From Budorcas taxicolor (lineage: Eukaryota; Chordata; Mammalia; Artiodactyla; Bovidae), in contig NC_068915.1 of assembly GCF_023091745.1 (NCBI RefSeq), positions 57,036,001 through 57,100,000 on the forward strand: 64,000 bases of DNA, read 5' to 3'. The translations under genes and the position numbers were made by a program. Of the stretch, positions 45,362 through 56,598 are shown one piece after another (position 1 is the stretch's first letter; each line of letters begins with the position of its first letter). The notes beneath the pieces are model-generated. The model worked only from the letters and a program-made list of their open reading frames with translations, searched no databases and was not told the DNA's origin.

Positions 45362-45710
45362 AGATGGCCGCGGGCTCGGCGACCGGCGCGGGCGCTTCCC
45401 GGCGCAAAGGGGCGCCGCGCGCGTAGCCGCCGCCACGCTGACCTCCAGCTCCCTGCTGCTACTGCGCTAAGCCGGGGCAGCGAGCGAAGGCGAACGCCCG
45501 GAGGGGCCGGAGGCGGCGGCGAGAGGAGCCGGAGGGTCCATATGGCCTCTCTCCGCCTGCCGGTGGTGTGCGCCACGGAGCTCTCCCGCGGCCCCTCGGG
45601 TTCCGAGCGGCTCTGAGCGGCGCCGCCTGCGGGAATCCACCTAGCCGTTCCGCGGAGCCGCGGGCAGTAACCCGAGAGCAGGCGTCGGCATCTATTCCTC
45701 CCTAAGGGCG

Positions 45711-45861
45711 ATGTGGCCGGCCGGCGCGGGCACCAAGCTGCCCTGTCCCCGGGACTCTGCGCTCCGGCGGGCGGCTTTCTCCGGGAACCTCACCGCCCTG
45801 CCTTCTCACCTCGTGCCAGCCGGCCGTAGCGTCCGGGTCTTCATCAGCGCCAACCCCGAAG
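45711..45861 (+). CDS. NWD2: NWD2 (NACHT and WD repeat domain-containing protein 2), coding exon 1
   Basis: Encodes the first 50 residues and the first base of codon 51. The protein begins MWPAGAGTKLPCPRDSALRR and ends ...RVFISANPE, which I recognise as the conserved N-terminus of mammalian NWD2 (KIAA1239), a protein of about 1740 residues with a central NACHT NTPase and C-terminal WD repeats. The final 'VRVFISANPE' begins a DUF4062-like segment ('VFIS...ER') found before NACHT in this family. The start has a purine at -3 and is followed by the family sequence. The exon ends GAAG|GTATGT, a strong donor; the split codon starts with G, matching the Asp expected next. The rest of the gene is outside the window. 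NWD2 is expressed mainly in neurons, and its function is little known. The exon sits in a CpG island. Confidence 0.93.
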
Positions 45862-46090
45862 GTATGTCCCTGGCTTGCTCTTGTCCGTCTGCGCGGCGGG
45901 AGCCGAGAAAGTGCCAGGGCACAGGCGGGTGCACCGGGTGTCCCCCGCGCTCCCTGCCTCTCGACCACACCGAGGCTGCCCTGCGCGCGTGGGAATTTCA
46001 TTTGAATCACTTTTCTCCTTCCCTGGCTCATTTCTTCTGCCCGCTGACTTTGCCTAGGACGTCCATTTCTCGCCCCCTGCATTATTTCTG

Positions 46091-48284
46091 CCGGTCGGTC
46101 TAAGAAATATCGGAGGAATTAACAGACGCTTCTGGAAGCTTCATCCTGCCACCCCACCCCCATCTCGTTTTTCTTTCCTTCAGCGCTTTCTTCTCCGAGG
46201 TTATAAACGCAAATAAATTTTCTCGGCCCCGAGATAGATTCCTGAATGGGGGCTCCCTCCTTAGCCACTAGTTCAGGCCGAGGCGAAGTGGAAGCCTAGG
46301 ATTCTCTGAGCCTCGCCTCCTGCTGGTGTGCTAGTGGTGCCTTTGGTCTTGAGGGTCAGAGGAGACCCCTGCGAACCCAAGATCTGTGGAGATCTTGGGG
46401 AAATGTGCTGTGCGGTCCCGAAAACAGGCTGGCTGGCGCTCAGCCCGGCGCTGGCTTCAAGGTGGAGCGTTCAGGATGAGCTCATCTCTGTGGTTGGGTC
46501 TTGGGCTGGATCGTCCCGGTCTAGAACTTGGCCTTCTCAGTCATGTTCCTGCTAAGGGCTGGGCACCTGGTAGCTGTTAAATGAAAACTTGTTGATTTAT
46601 TACATTCACAAATCACAGCGGCTGAGCCCTGCGTAGTTAGTTTCTCGCTCCTGCTCATCCTCTGCCTTTCTGTTCTCAGTCCTAAATGTTAACTTTTATT
46701 CTCAGTAAGTGAAGAAAAGGTAGAATGCATTTGACTTGGGCCGGATAAAACTGTAACTTGCTCTTTTCTAGAAAAAATGTTTGACCCTAAAATGAGATTA
46801 TAGAAGACTTAAATAGACGTTTGTTATTGGAAACTTACTTTTGCTGCACTCTATCAATCCTTGGGTCTGACAAAGTAAAGAGGGGGAAAAAAAAGTTATT
46901 CAGTCATTGGATAGAAACATCATTTGTGAAAGCCCAAGGCTCTGGTTGCTTGTGAAAAGCATTCAGAGGACCAATAAAAAATATCTTTCAAAAAAGTTGT
47001 TTCAAAAAACACTAGCAGCAATTTCGGGTGAAGTACGAATTATGAAAAGAGGATTGGGAAAAGAATCATATAGATAACGCACAGTGATGCGTATTCGAAA
47101 TGCTGTGCACTTTTCAGAGAGAGTGTGAATGGTCGTTTATCAGCTTACAGCTGTGTTTCACGGAACTCAATAATTAAGGTGGCTTTAGGGAAGCTGCAGT
47201 ACATTGTTTAAAATTCTTGTCATTTGAAATATGTCTTACAGGGTTTTTTACTTAAATCTGGAAAAAGAAAACTGTGGAGCTGTGCAACCTGTTGCAGGAC
47301 CTAAGAAAATCTGCAACTTAAGTGTTTCGGTGTTGTTTTTGAAAATATGGCTAAAACCATTTTAAAGTTTTCGAGAAATTTTCATTTTCCTGAGCTAAAA
47401 AAAAAAACCACTCGTGAGACAAGTTCAAATGTGCTGATGTAAAACCAACTAAGTAACATTTTTCTTTAAACAAGTTGTTTTTAAAGTACAATGAAAGTCT
47501 GTTAATGTCATCAGTAGTTTACCTTTCTTTAAATTTGTTAAAAAATTCTAAAACATCAGTGATAGTGAATTTTTATCATGTAAGATTAATATCAAATTAA
47601 TATTCAGCATTAATGCTATTTTTCTTAAGCCTGTACACATGATTCTGTTAATTCTGAGGTTTCTTGAAATAGAAGCTTTAGCGTGTGTTAATCTTAGGAC
47701 AGCAAATAAGAGGGAGGGGTGGATCTTGCCTTCTGGTCACTGAGCTGGGCGACTTGCACACTTATCTTACAAGACCAGAAATGTGAATCTTACCCTGAGA
47801 AATTGCAATAGGGGCAGGACTTCAAGTTTTATCCCAAAAGGAGAGCCCAGGGTATATTAAATAGAAAAGATGGAGATGGGTATGTTTTTAGAGCCTGAAC
47901 ATGAGGCTTTGCAATCTCCATAAATGCTCTGTCCGAGACAACACTTTACTGCAAGATCTTTATGGATATGACTCAGGAAGCAAATGGTTGTGTTTTGGTG
48001 TGATCCAATATTAGATTGTTGGCCAATACTCAGGAGCCTCTCCACTGTCAAATTAAGACAGAGAATATTATCTCATGCTTTCCTTTACCAGCGGAAATCC
48101 AATTTATGCTCTGAATAAAAGCCTCTCTGTGAGCTCATAGCAGTACTTTTAAGAATCCAGCAAGGGTCTCCCTTTGATTGCTTTACAAGGCTTGTATGGC
48201 ATTTCCCTATCAGTACTTAAAATAAAACGTGTCTTTAGAACATAGATTGGCTCATTCAGGTTTTGCTCTCAAACACCATCAAAG
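46091..48284. other. Repeat-poor start of NWD2 intron 1
   Basis: About 2.2 kb immediately downstream of the CpG island in which I recognise no dispersed repeat. It turns from GC-rich to AT-rich at about 46.6 kb. Absence of repeats next to a promoter is compatible with retained regulatory DNA. Confidence 0.45.
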
Positions 48285-48425
48285 GATGGTGGACAAGAGG
48301 GTGTTCTTCCTATTTTACAGATGAGAAAACAAAGGCACTGGTTTAAACTAGCAGAGTGAAATAAGCTGGAGCCTGAAGGATACTCTTTGGCCCAGCCTAG
48401 ATTCACGTCCAGTTTCTATAAATAT
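48285..48425 (+). repeat. MIR SINE relic
   Basis: 'ttcctattttacagatgagaaaacaaaggcactgg ... tagcagagtgaaataagctggagcctgaagga' is a sense MIR core. Confidence 0.75.
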
Positions 48426-49049
48426 CTACACTCATATGGACAAGAAAATCAGCTGGCTATAGTCAGTAATTCTGGTCTTCCTTTTGAAGCCTGACAGCCC
48501 CAAGAAGCTGAATAGCAGGAAGGGACCATGGTTGCCCTGACCCACTGTACCCCTGTGAAAAGGTAGCTTTACAAGCATTCAAGGAAATGTCAAGATTTTT
48601 TTGAATTCTAATGGACATATTCCTGTTCAGAAGTATATCTACATCTGACTTGTTCTCACCGTATGATAGACACTGGATAAGAACCAGCATGAGGGAGGCT
48701 GTAACTGTCCCCAATTCTCCTACGTGGATGGGTTTTGGATCTCAACTAGTCCCACCTCCCACTAATGTAGCTGTCCCATCTGTGGCATCTTTATTAATCC
48801 TTGGAATTTTTCTAGTCATTTAGTCACTGTCTCTCTGCCAGAATGGCACTTATACCTCCTTGGAACAGTGGTTCTAAAACACATAAAAATTCTCCAGTGT
48901 GATTATTCTGGATTGAATTGTCCATGAATATGTGGAGGAGAGGAGCCTTCACAGTTCTCTCCCTATGATTGAAATTTAAGAGGCCCATTAAATAATACGC
49001 CTCTTCTCTGCTTCAAGTCTTGACCGACCGAGGCTCCTTTTCATACAAG
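48426..49049. other. NWD2 intron 1, no recognised feature
   Basis: Single-copy sequence; nothing firm. Confidence 0.4.
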
Positions 49050-49500
49050 GACATTAATCTCATGTTGGGGACCCCACTTTCATGATCTGAGCTAAACCTG
49101 ATTACCTCCCAAAAGCCTCTCTTCCAGGTATCACATTGGGGGTCAGGGCTTTACCATGTGAACTGGGGGGAGGGGTGGGGACAAACATTCAAGTCATACT
49201 GCTTTGCCCCTGATCCCTCAAATTCATGTCCTCTCTGCACGCCAAGTACATTATTCCATCCCAAAGCTACAAACAGTAGCATTAACTCTAAAGCCCAAAG
49301 TCTCATCCAAATGATTCGTGGGTGAGACTCCAGATAGGCTTCATCCTGAAACAAAACTCCCCTCCAGCTGTGAGGCTGTTAGATGAGTTATGTGCTTCCA
49401 AATATACAATGAGGGGCCAGGTGTAGGATATAGTTTCTCATTCCAGAAGGGAGAAACTAGAGCAATAGGAAAGAAGGGATGAAGGGTTCCATGCAAGTCC
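49050..49500. repeat. Old mammalian LTR-type (MaLR-like) relic
   Basis: 'gattacctcccaaaagcctctcttccaggtatcacattgggggtcagggctttaccatgtgaac' and then 'gacaaacattcaagtcatactgctttgcccctgatccctcaaattcatgtcc ... attaactctaaagcccaaagtctcatccaaatg ... cttccaaatatacaatgagggg' follow an old dispersed consensus that I associate with MaLR/MER elements in antisense. Family assignment is uncertain. Confidence 0.5.
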
Positions 49501-50169
49501 AAAACCCAGCAAGGCAAATACCATTAGGTCTTGCGGCTCTAGAATATTCCATTTTGGATTGATGCTTTGCCTTCTGGACCCACTAGAGTGTTTGTCTCTC
49601 CTCTTATGTCTTTGCAAGGAAGGAGTCACCCATCAAAGTCCCAGGAGGCCCTGCCCCCAAGGCTTTAGGCAGAGGCCACCTCTCCTATTGAACTCCAAGT
49701 GATGCCATCTCTCAGCTTTGAAACCAAGGAAGCAGCCCTGATGCTCTCTGAATCTTTGGGGTCACTCTTCCTCTGTCTTGAAGAATAACACATGTTCACA
49801 GGCAGGAGCCCTGTGGTCCAGTCCTGTAGGTCTGACAGCCTTCCTTTCTGTCATCCTATCTCCACCAGTTCACACTGGCCTTGCTTCTGCCGGGGGAGGG
49901 GCCCATGGTTCACACCCATCCTCATTTCTTTACCAAATGGTTGTGTGACCACACCCTTACTGTTCTTTTCAGAGCATACCTCCACATAATTTTTGCAGTA
50001 TGGATAGGCTGAGAGCTTTCAAGATCATCAAGTTCTGATTGCCTTTTACTTAATAAAATTAGTACCTCAGTTCATCTCTCTTTTTCATTTTACTATAAAC
50101 AAACCAAGGTTCTCCTGCAAAACGTTCTTAAAAATCTCCCTAGCTAATTATCTGTTTCATTGGTTCTAG
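49501..50169. other. NWD2 intron 1, no recognised feature
   Basis: Single-copy sequence, possibly the diverged continuation of the relic to the left. Nothing firm. Confidence 0.35.
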
Positions 50170-52479
50170 TTTCTGTCTTCCAAAAAACACAAGAGAAGAC
50201 TCTAAACATGGACATAACCAGATGGTCAACACTGAAATCAGATTGATTATATTCTTCGCAGCCAAAGATGGAGAAGCTCTATACAGTCAACAAAAACAAG
50301 ACCAGGAGCTGACTGTGGCTCAGATCATGAACTCCTTATTACCAAATTCAGACTGAAATAGAAGAAAGTAGGGAAAACCACTAGACCATTCAGGTATGAC
50401 CTAAATCAAATCCCTTATGATTATACAGTGGAAGTGAGAAATAGATTTAAGGGACTAGATCTGATAGATAGAGTGCCTGAGGAACTATGGAATGAGGTTC
50501 GTGACATTGTACAGGAGACAGGGATCAAGACCATCCCCATGGAAAGGAAATGCAAAAAAAGCAAAATGGCTGTCTGGGGAGGCCTTACAAATAGCTGTGA
50601 AAAGAAGAGAGGCGAAAAGCAAAGGAGAAAGGAAAGATATACCCATTTGAATGCAGAGTTCCAAAGAATAGCAAGGAGAGATGAGAAAGCCTTCTTCAAT
50701 GATCAATGCAAAGAAATAGAGGAGAAGAACAGAATGGGAAAGACCAGAGATCTCTTCAAGAAAATTAGAGATACCAAGGGAACATTTCATGCAAAGATGG
50801 ACTCGATAAAGGACAGAAATGGTATGGACCTAACAGAAGCAGAAGATATTAAGAAGAGGTGGCAAGAATACACAGAAGAACTGTACAAAAAAAGATCTTC
50901 ATGACCAAGATAATCATGATGGTGTGATCACTCATCTAGAGCCAGACATCCTGGAATGTGAAGTCAAGTGGGCCTTAGAAAGAATCACTACGAACAAAGC
51001 TAGTGGAGGTGATGGAATTCCAGTTGAGCTATTTCAAATCCTGAACGATGATGCTGTGAAAGTGCTGTGCTCAATATGCCAATAAATTTGGAAAACTCAG
51101 CAGTGGCCACAGGACTGGCAAAGGTCAGTTTTCATTCCAATCCCAAAGAAAGGCAATGCCAATGAAGGCTCAAACTACAGCACAGTTGCACTCATCTCAC
51201 ATGCTAGTAAAGTAATACTCAAAATTCTCCAAGCAGGCTTTAGCAATACATGAACTGTAAACTTCCAGATGTTCAAGCTGGTTTTAGAAAAGGCAGAGGA
51301 ACCAGAGATCAAATTGCCAACATCTGCTGGATCATGGAAAAAGCAAGAGAGTTCCAGAGAAGCATCTATTTCTGCTTTCTTGACTATGCCAAAGCCTTTG
51401 ACTGTGTGGATCACAATAAACTGTGGAATATTCTGAAAGAGATAGGAATACCAGACCACCTGACCTGCCTCTTGAGAAATCTGTATGCAGGTCAGGAAGC
51501 AACAGTTAGAACTGGGCATGGAACAAGAGACTGGTTCCAAATAGGAAAAGGAGGACGTCAAGGCTGTATATTGTCACCCTGCTTATTTAACTTATATGCA
51601 GAGTACATCATGAGAAATGCTGGACTGGAAGAAACACAAGCTGGAATCAAGACTGCCGGGAGAAATATCAATAACCTCAGATATGCAGATGACACAGCCC
51701 TTATGGCAGAAAATGAAGAGGAGCTAAAAAGCCTCTTGATTAAAGTGAAAGAGGAGAGTGAAAAAGTTGGCTTAAAGCTCAACATTCAGAAAACGAAGAT
51801 CATGGCATCTGGTCCCATCACTTCATGGGAAATAGGAAAACAGTGAAAACAGTGGCTGACTTTATTTTTTTTGGGCTCCTAAATCACTGCAGATGGAGAT
51901 TGCAGCCATGAAATTAAAAGACGCTTATTCCTTGGAAGGAATGTTATGACCAACCTAGATAGCATATTGAAAAGCAGAGACATTACTTTGCCGACTAAGG
52001 TCCATCTAATCAAGGCTCTGGGTTTTCCTGTGGTCATGTATGGATGTGAGAGTTGGACTGTGAAGAAGGCAGAGTGCTGAAGAATTGATGCTTTTGAACT
52101 GTGGTGTTGGAATAGACTCTTGAGAGTCCCTTGGGCTGCAAGGAGATCCAACCAGTCCATTCTGAAGGAGATCAGCCCTGGGATTTCTTTGGAAGGAATG
52201 ATGCTAAAGCTGAAATTCCAGTACTTTGGCCACCTCATGCGAAGAGTTGACTCATTGGAAAAGACTCTGATGCTGGGAGGGATTGGGGGCAGGAGGAGAA
52301 GGGGATGACAGAGGATGAGATGGCTGGATGGCATCACCTATTCAATGGACGTGCGTCTGAGTGAACTCCGGGAGTTGGTAATGGACAGGGAGGCCTGGCA
52401 TGCTGTGGTTCATGGGGTCGCAAAGAGTAGGACAGGACTGAGCGACTGAACTGAAATGAACTGAACTTTCTGTCTTCCA
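50170..52479 (+). mobile_element. BovB (RTE) LINE, 5'-truncated, with 13-bp target-site duplication
   Basis: The body at 50183-52466 (about 2.28 kb) starts in the C-terminal part of the endonuclease domain and runs to the 3' tail 'gagcgactgaactgaaatgaactgaac'. It is flanked by TTTCTGTCTTCCA at 50170-50182 and 52467-52479. The endonuclease S-D-H triplet is intact near 50322-50330. A Gln codon has become a stop (TAA, 51083-51085). It lies in NWD2 intron 1 in the gene's sense orientation. Confidence 0.95.
51250..51846 (+). pseudogene. BovB reverse transcriptase core fragment with intact YADD
   Basis: A 198-codon open stretch of the BovB RT: 'DVQAGFRKGRGTRDQI' at the start, then 'FLDYAKAFDCVDHNKLW', 'RQGCILSPCLFNLY', and the catalytic Tyr-Ala-Asp-Asp near 51682-51693. 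It is bounded upstream by the stop at 51083-51085 plus a frame change, and downstream by loss of frame after about 51840. It is the best-preserved RT core in the window but only a piece of ORF2, so it is not functional. Confidence 0.9.
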
Positions 52480-52824
52480 TAAAACGCTAGAATGCTGTTC
52501 AGCCAAGTTGTTTGCTACTTTGTAACAATCACTTTTCCTCCATTGCGCAAAACATGTTCCTCATTTCTGTCTCCTCCCAAGAAGGCCTTTGAAGGGCTTT
52601 GTCATCCATAGTCTGGTGATGATTATTTATGTGTTCTCTGAATAGCTGTCACTCCAACTCTCCTTTTTCTGAGCTCTCACCAGAGTCCCCTTTATCAGCC
52701 CCTAATGGCATTCTTGGCTTTTTCTGGTGCACACCTCACAACTCTTCTAGCCTCTACCCTATTCCACAGTTGCTTCTCTTTCTTAGATATTTTGTTACAG
52801 CAGCACATCACTTGTTGATGCCAG
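52480..52824. other. NWD2 intron 1, no recognised feature
   Basis: Short single-copy stretch between BovB and an older repeat. Confidence 0.4.
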
Positions 52825-53215
52825 CACTCTCTTAATTTCCTAGGGTTGCCATAACAAATTATGGCAGATTATGCTTTAAATAACACAAGTCTACAGTCTT
52901 AGGATTCTGAAGTCTGGAGCCTGAAATCAAGCTGTTAGCAGGGCTGTGCTCCCACGGGAAAGCTCTGGGGAAGAGCCTTTCTCTGCCTCTTTCTTCTTTC
53001 ATGCCAATCCTTGGTGTCCCTTGGCTTGTGGCTCTATCTCTCCATGTGTGCCTCGTCCTCATATGGTAGAAAGAGAACTTTTATGTCTCCTAACGCTAAG
53101 AATCCCATCTTATGACCTCATTTAATTATCTCTCACGGGCTTCACCCCAAAATATCATTATATTGGGGGTTAGGACTTCAACATGTGAACTTTGGGGGAC
53201 ACAGCCCTTTAGTCA
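52825..53215. repeat. Ancient mammalian interspersed repeat, family unresolved
   Basis: Same architecture as 20641-20990: 'agggttgccataacaaattatggc ... tcttaggattctgaagtctggagcctgaaatcaagctgttagcagggctgtgctccc ... ccttggtgtcccttggcttgtgg ... cctcatttaattatctctcacgggcttcacccc ... ttgggggttaggacttcaacatgtgaactttgggggacac'. Confidence 0.7.
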
Positions 53216-53424
53216 ATAATACGTAAAATGTAAAGCTGAAGAAAAATCAAAAAATTGCCTGTTACTAATAAAAGCTGAAGCAGGCCAATACTCCTTATCT
53301 GTGATCCTTTGAGCCAGATATGACTTTACAGTTCCACATTTTTTATATTTAGGGCAAAAATGGTATATATGTTGTTGTTACTAATATCCTATAACCAGAT
53401 ATGAATGTGGTTCATGACTAAGTG

Positions 53425-53630
53425 CTGTACCGTAGAACTTTCTGCAGTGTTGAGGATCTTTATCTGAATTATCGTATGTGAGAGCGCTAGTTACATATGG
53501 CTATTGAGCTTTTGAACCTTGGCTAGTATGACTAAGAATCTGAATTTTTAATGTCATTTCATAGTGACTGACTTAAATTTGAATAGAGTCACTCATGTGG
53601 CTATTGGCTACTATATTGGACACAAAGCTT
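53425..53630. repeat. hAT-type MER DNA transposon relic
   Basis: 'gtaccgtagaactttctgcagtgttgagg', 'ttacatatggctattgagcttttgaaccttggctagtatgactaagaatctgaatttttaatg' and 'cactcatgtggctattggctactatattggacac' follow a non-autonomous hAT-Charlie MER element (ends of the 'ccaatagaactttctgc ... ccatattggacag' type). The exact MER number is not assigned. Confidence 0.7.
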
Positions 53631-54314
53631 TAAGAGGGGTAATAAGGACTATAAGTGGCTTCATATTCATTAAGTTTGGGTTTTGCCACCAGGAGTCAGG
53701 TCACTTCAGGTTTTGCTGCCAAATGAATTAAGGAAAATTTTGTTTTCGATTCTTGGGGGATTTTGTCATTTCAAATAAGGGCTGTATATCTTATTGGGAA
53801 ATATAGCTTTTAACTTCAGCAAAGTGGGTTTCCCAGTACTGAGCCTCCGAACTGTACAGACTAAGTATGTCACTATAGCAATGGACAAAGACCAGACTCT
53901 CCCCTCCCCCACCATGAACAGAGCTGACCCCTTAAAATGTATGACATGGAGGAGCTGAGAATGACAGGTTTACTTACAACAGAGAAAGAAGGGGCTGGGT
54001 TATTTGTGCCCAAATTTTCCTTCCAAATGCAGCCATCAGATAAAGGCACTTCTCCCGTGAGGGATAAATGCCAGCCCTATTCAGGGCTACTAGTGGATCC
54101 CTCTGTGTGTCAAGAGACATCTGGAGTGGAGACAAAGCTATCTCTAGTGCCTTTTTTTTTTGTTCATCCCCCCACTCCCCCACACACACAGATATGTGCA
54201 CTGGTCATCTTTGAAGGTTGTACACAATGTTAATGATAAGATCCTGAGCCCACTCCTGCTTAGGTTTTTTACTTGACTTGTCTTTGCATCTTTCCTGACT
54301 CTCTTCTCCAGTTC
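53631..54314. other. NWD2 intron 1, no recognised feature
   Basis: Single-copy sequence. A 98-codon frame at 53937-54233 has no recognisable domain. Confidence 0.4.
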
Positions 54315-54640
54315 TTTTTAAAAAGTAATTTTATTTATTTATTTTTGGCTGTGCTGGGTCTTCGTTGCTGCCCGGCCTTTTCTCTAGCTGGGGTGAGTAG
54401 GGACTCCTCTCTAGCTGTGACGTGCGGACCCCTCATGGCGGTGGCGTCTTTTTTTGCAGAGCATGGGCTCCAGGGTGTTTGGGCTTCAGCACTTGCAACA
54501 CCTGGGCTCATTCATGGTGCATTTCAGTAGTTCTGGTGTGCGGGCTTAGTTGCTCCAGGGCATGCGGACTCTTCCAGGACCAGGGATCGAACCCATGTCT
54601 CTGTATCGGCCAGTGGGTTCTTCACCGCAGAGCCCTCTTC
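54315..54640 (-). mobile_element. CHR-type tRNA-Glu SINE, long form, antisense
   Basis: 'ttatttatttatttttggctgtgctgggtcttcgttgctgc', 'cttagttgctccagggcatgcggactcttccaggaccagggatcgaacccatgtctctg' and 'gggttcttcaccgcagagcc' are the reversed long cetartiodactyl SINE of the CHR type. It is diverged. Confidence 0.82.
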
Positions 54641-54929
54641 CCCATTCCTTTGGAATTTTATGTAGGAAACTTTATTCTCCAGTTGGCAGAAGTCACAATA
54701 ACAAGAGATCTATTCCCTACAGTTGCTGCAGCCAGTGGCCATTGACCTTAGCTTGTGCTCTCAGACAAGAAGCAGAAAGATATGCTTCAAGAAGGCCACA
54801 AGAAACGTATGAATATTCTTTACCATGGCTCTTCTTTCCTTTCCTACAATGCTAATTTCCAAGCTCCCTGATTTTTTTCATTGTTTTATGAGTTATTGGA
54901 AAAAATACAGTTAGGCACAACAAGAAGTG

Positions 54930-54971
54930 TATATATACATATATATATATATACACACACACACACATACA
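54930..54971. repeat. (TA)n(CA)n compound microsatellite
   Basis: Alternating TA passing into an AC run. Confidence 0.93.
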
Positions 54972-55104
54972 TGCTCTTGATAGGCTGAAACATCTTTCAA
55001 AATTAAGAGTCTAAATGAGAATATTGCAAACTGCTATTTCACAATAAATGTACTCAGGATGTTTATAATAAATGAGTTCTAAAATTTTAAACGTTTTTCA
55101 GGCA

Positions 55105-55318
55105 GGAGAGACTACAGGTGGCTTAGTGGTAAAGAATCCACCTGCCAAGTAGGAGATGGGGGTTCAATCCCTGGGCTGGGAAGATCCTTTGGAGGTGGAA
55201 ATGGCAACCCACTCCAGTATTCTTGCCTTGGAATTCCCATGGAGTAGGAGCCTTGCAGGCTACAGTCCATGGGGTCACAAAAGTTGGCCATAACTTAGGG
55301 CTAAGCAACAGTAACAGA
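55105..55318 (+). mobile_element. Bov-tA SINE
   Basis: Sense copy: 'actacaggtggcttagtggtaaagaatccacctgcc', 'ggttcaatccctgggctgggaagatcc', 'ggcaacccactccagtattcttgcc', 'cagtccatggggtcacaaaagttgg' and a tail 'taagcaacagtaacag'. Confidence 0.92.
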
Positions 55319-55321
55319 CTT

Positions 55322-55525
55322 GAGAGCCGGACTAGCTGGGATTTACTCTTCCTCAATCCACCATTTAATGAAGTGATTTATTAAGCAAGTTGTTTCACCT
55401 CTTTGTTCTCAGTTTCATAATCTCTGAAAGAGAACTCTGCCTAAGAGGGTTACTGAGTAGTTGAAATACGCTAATAGATGTAAAGCACTTACAACAGTGC
55501 TGGGCACTTGTTAAGCATTATTTGC
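55322..55525 (-). repeat. MIR SINE
   Basis: Reversed MIR: 'aagcaagttgtttcacctctttgttctcagtttcataatctctgaaa ... gagggttactgagtag ... taaagcacttacaacagtgctgggcacttg'. Confidence 0.82.
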
Positions 55526-56114
55526 TCTTATTCTCTTTAAGTTTCTGCCGTGATCCAGTCGCCGTGTGGGTATGGAGGTGCCAAGAGGAACAAGGCATCT
55601 CCTGCCCTTAAGGAATGCCATCTATCTGCCAAGGCATCAGTCAGAACTCAGCAGTAAAAATGAAGACCACTCCAGATATGTTCAGGAACTAAACACGATT
55701 GTAAGGGTCGGAGACGTGAAAGTCAGGGGCACTATTGGACATTCAGTTCACATTGCCAAAGCTGTCACCCAGAGGACGGGAGAATGTAGAAGCCGCTGCC
55801 AGTCTACACCGCTGGTGACTGGGTAGCTGGCTGGTTTCTACAAGTACCCTTATCTGCTGAACCTGCGTGTCAGCCACCACAGCTGGTGACAGAAGAACCT
55901 GTTGGCTTCCCTAGCCCTCCAGATCTCACACCAATGTGTCCCCCTGGCCAAGAGGGATTACATAAAGACCCTGGCAACAGATGTGACCAGGAACCTCTAG
56001 GCCTCCAGCTGCTATGCCCCAAGGTAGAGGGTGAAAGGCGTGGGAATGGATCCTCAACCCCAAGAAGCAGTATCTGGCAGGAAGCAGGCACAGGCACTCG
56101 TTTGCCTCCACAGC
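55526..56114. other. NWD2 intron 1, no recognised feature
   Basis: Higher-GC single-copy stretch than its neighbours. Frames up to 112 codons (55886-56224 +) show no recognisable domain. Confidence 0.4.
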
Positions 56115-56460
56115 CAGTAGGTGTTCACAGAGCACCCACTCCCTATGGGTGCTGTTCTGGTGCTAAGAATACAACAGTAACAAAACAGGCCAGGTCTCTG
56201 CTCTCACAGAATTTACGTGAATGATAAAAATATATGTGATGAGCAGAGAGCTAAAATGTGAGCAGAGAAGTGAAAAGACACCAAGCTTGGGGCTCAAGAG
56301 TGAGGGTTTGGGAGGGCTCCCCAGAGGAAGGACTAGAGCCAGGTTGTAGAAACTTCTACAGGATAATTGAACCTGAGGCAAAGAGGTGGTGAGATCTCTA
56401 CAGGGAATAAAGAGGAATAATCTTAATGATTCCACAAAGAGCTTTTCTCCTTTTGAGTAA
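56115..56460 (-). repeat. L2-like LINE relic, antisense
   Basis: 'gtgttcacagagcacccactccctatgggtgctgttctggtgctaagaatacaacagtaacaaaacaggccaggtctctgctctcacagaattta' follows the reversed L2 3' region ('attgagcacctactatgtgcc ... tacaacagtgaacaaaacag ... ctgccctcatggag'). The rest is diverged. Confidence 0.55.
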
Positions 56461-56598
56461 GAGTGGAGCTGATGTATTGAGGTGATGGTATTGTTTGCCC
56501 TTTGAAAGTGGCTCATTTAGAATGACATTTAATGGAAACTGTGGCTTGCGCCATATAGGTACTCTGTATACAAATAGATTATGACTTTATGGTTTAAC

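Larger units (their letters stand above)
44380..46090 (+). promoter_or_regulatory. NWD2 CpG-island promoter region
   Basis: Dense CpG dinucleotides and very high GC run from about 44.4 to 46.1 kb, in sharp contrast to the AT-rich flanks. The island contains the first coding exon of NWD2 (45711-45861), so it is the gene's promoter island. The transcription start is not fixed by sequence: a TATA-like site (44808-44813) and GC boxes (45328-45361) are both candidates. The long open frames on both strands here (for example 45208-45576 - and 45287-45616 +) result from low AT content, not coding. Confidence 0.88.

Noticed and set aside
45208..45616. Long opposing open frames of 109-122 codons in the CpG island
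   Set aside because: High GC removes stop codons on every frame. Composition is Arg/Pro/Gly/Ala-rich and matches no family; only the 45711 frame has family identity and a matching donor.
45711..46103. A 130-codon reading of the NWD2 exon as a continuous ORF
   Set aside because: Codons after 45861 are intron read-through. The family sequence stops matching exactly at the GTATGT donor.
50421..50790. Minus-strand frames of 92-101 codons over the BovB at 50 kb
   Set aside because: Antisense shadows of the BovB ORF2; the same is true of antisense frames over the other BovB copies.
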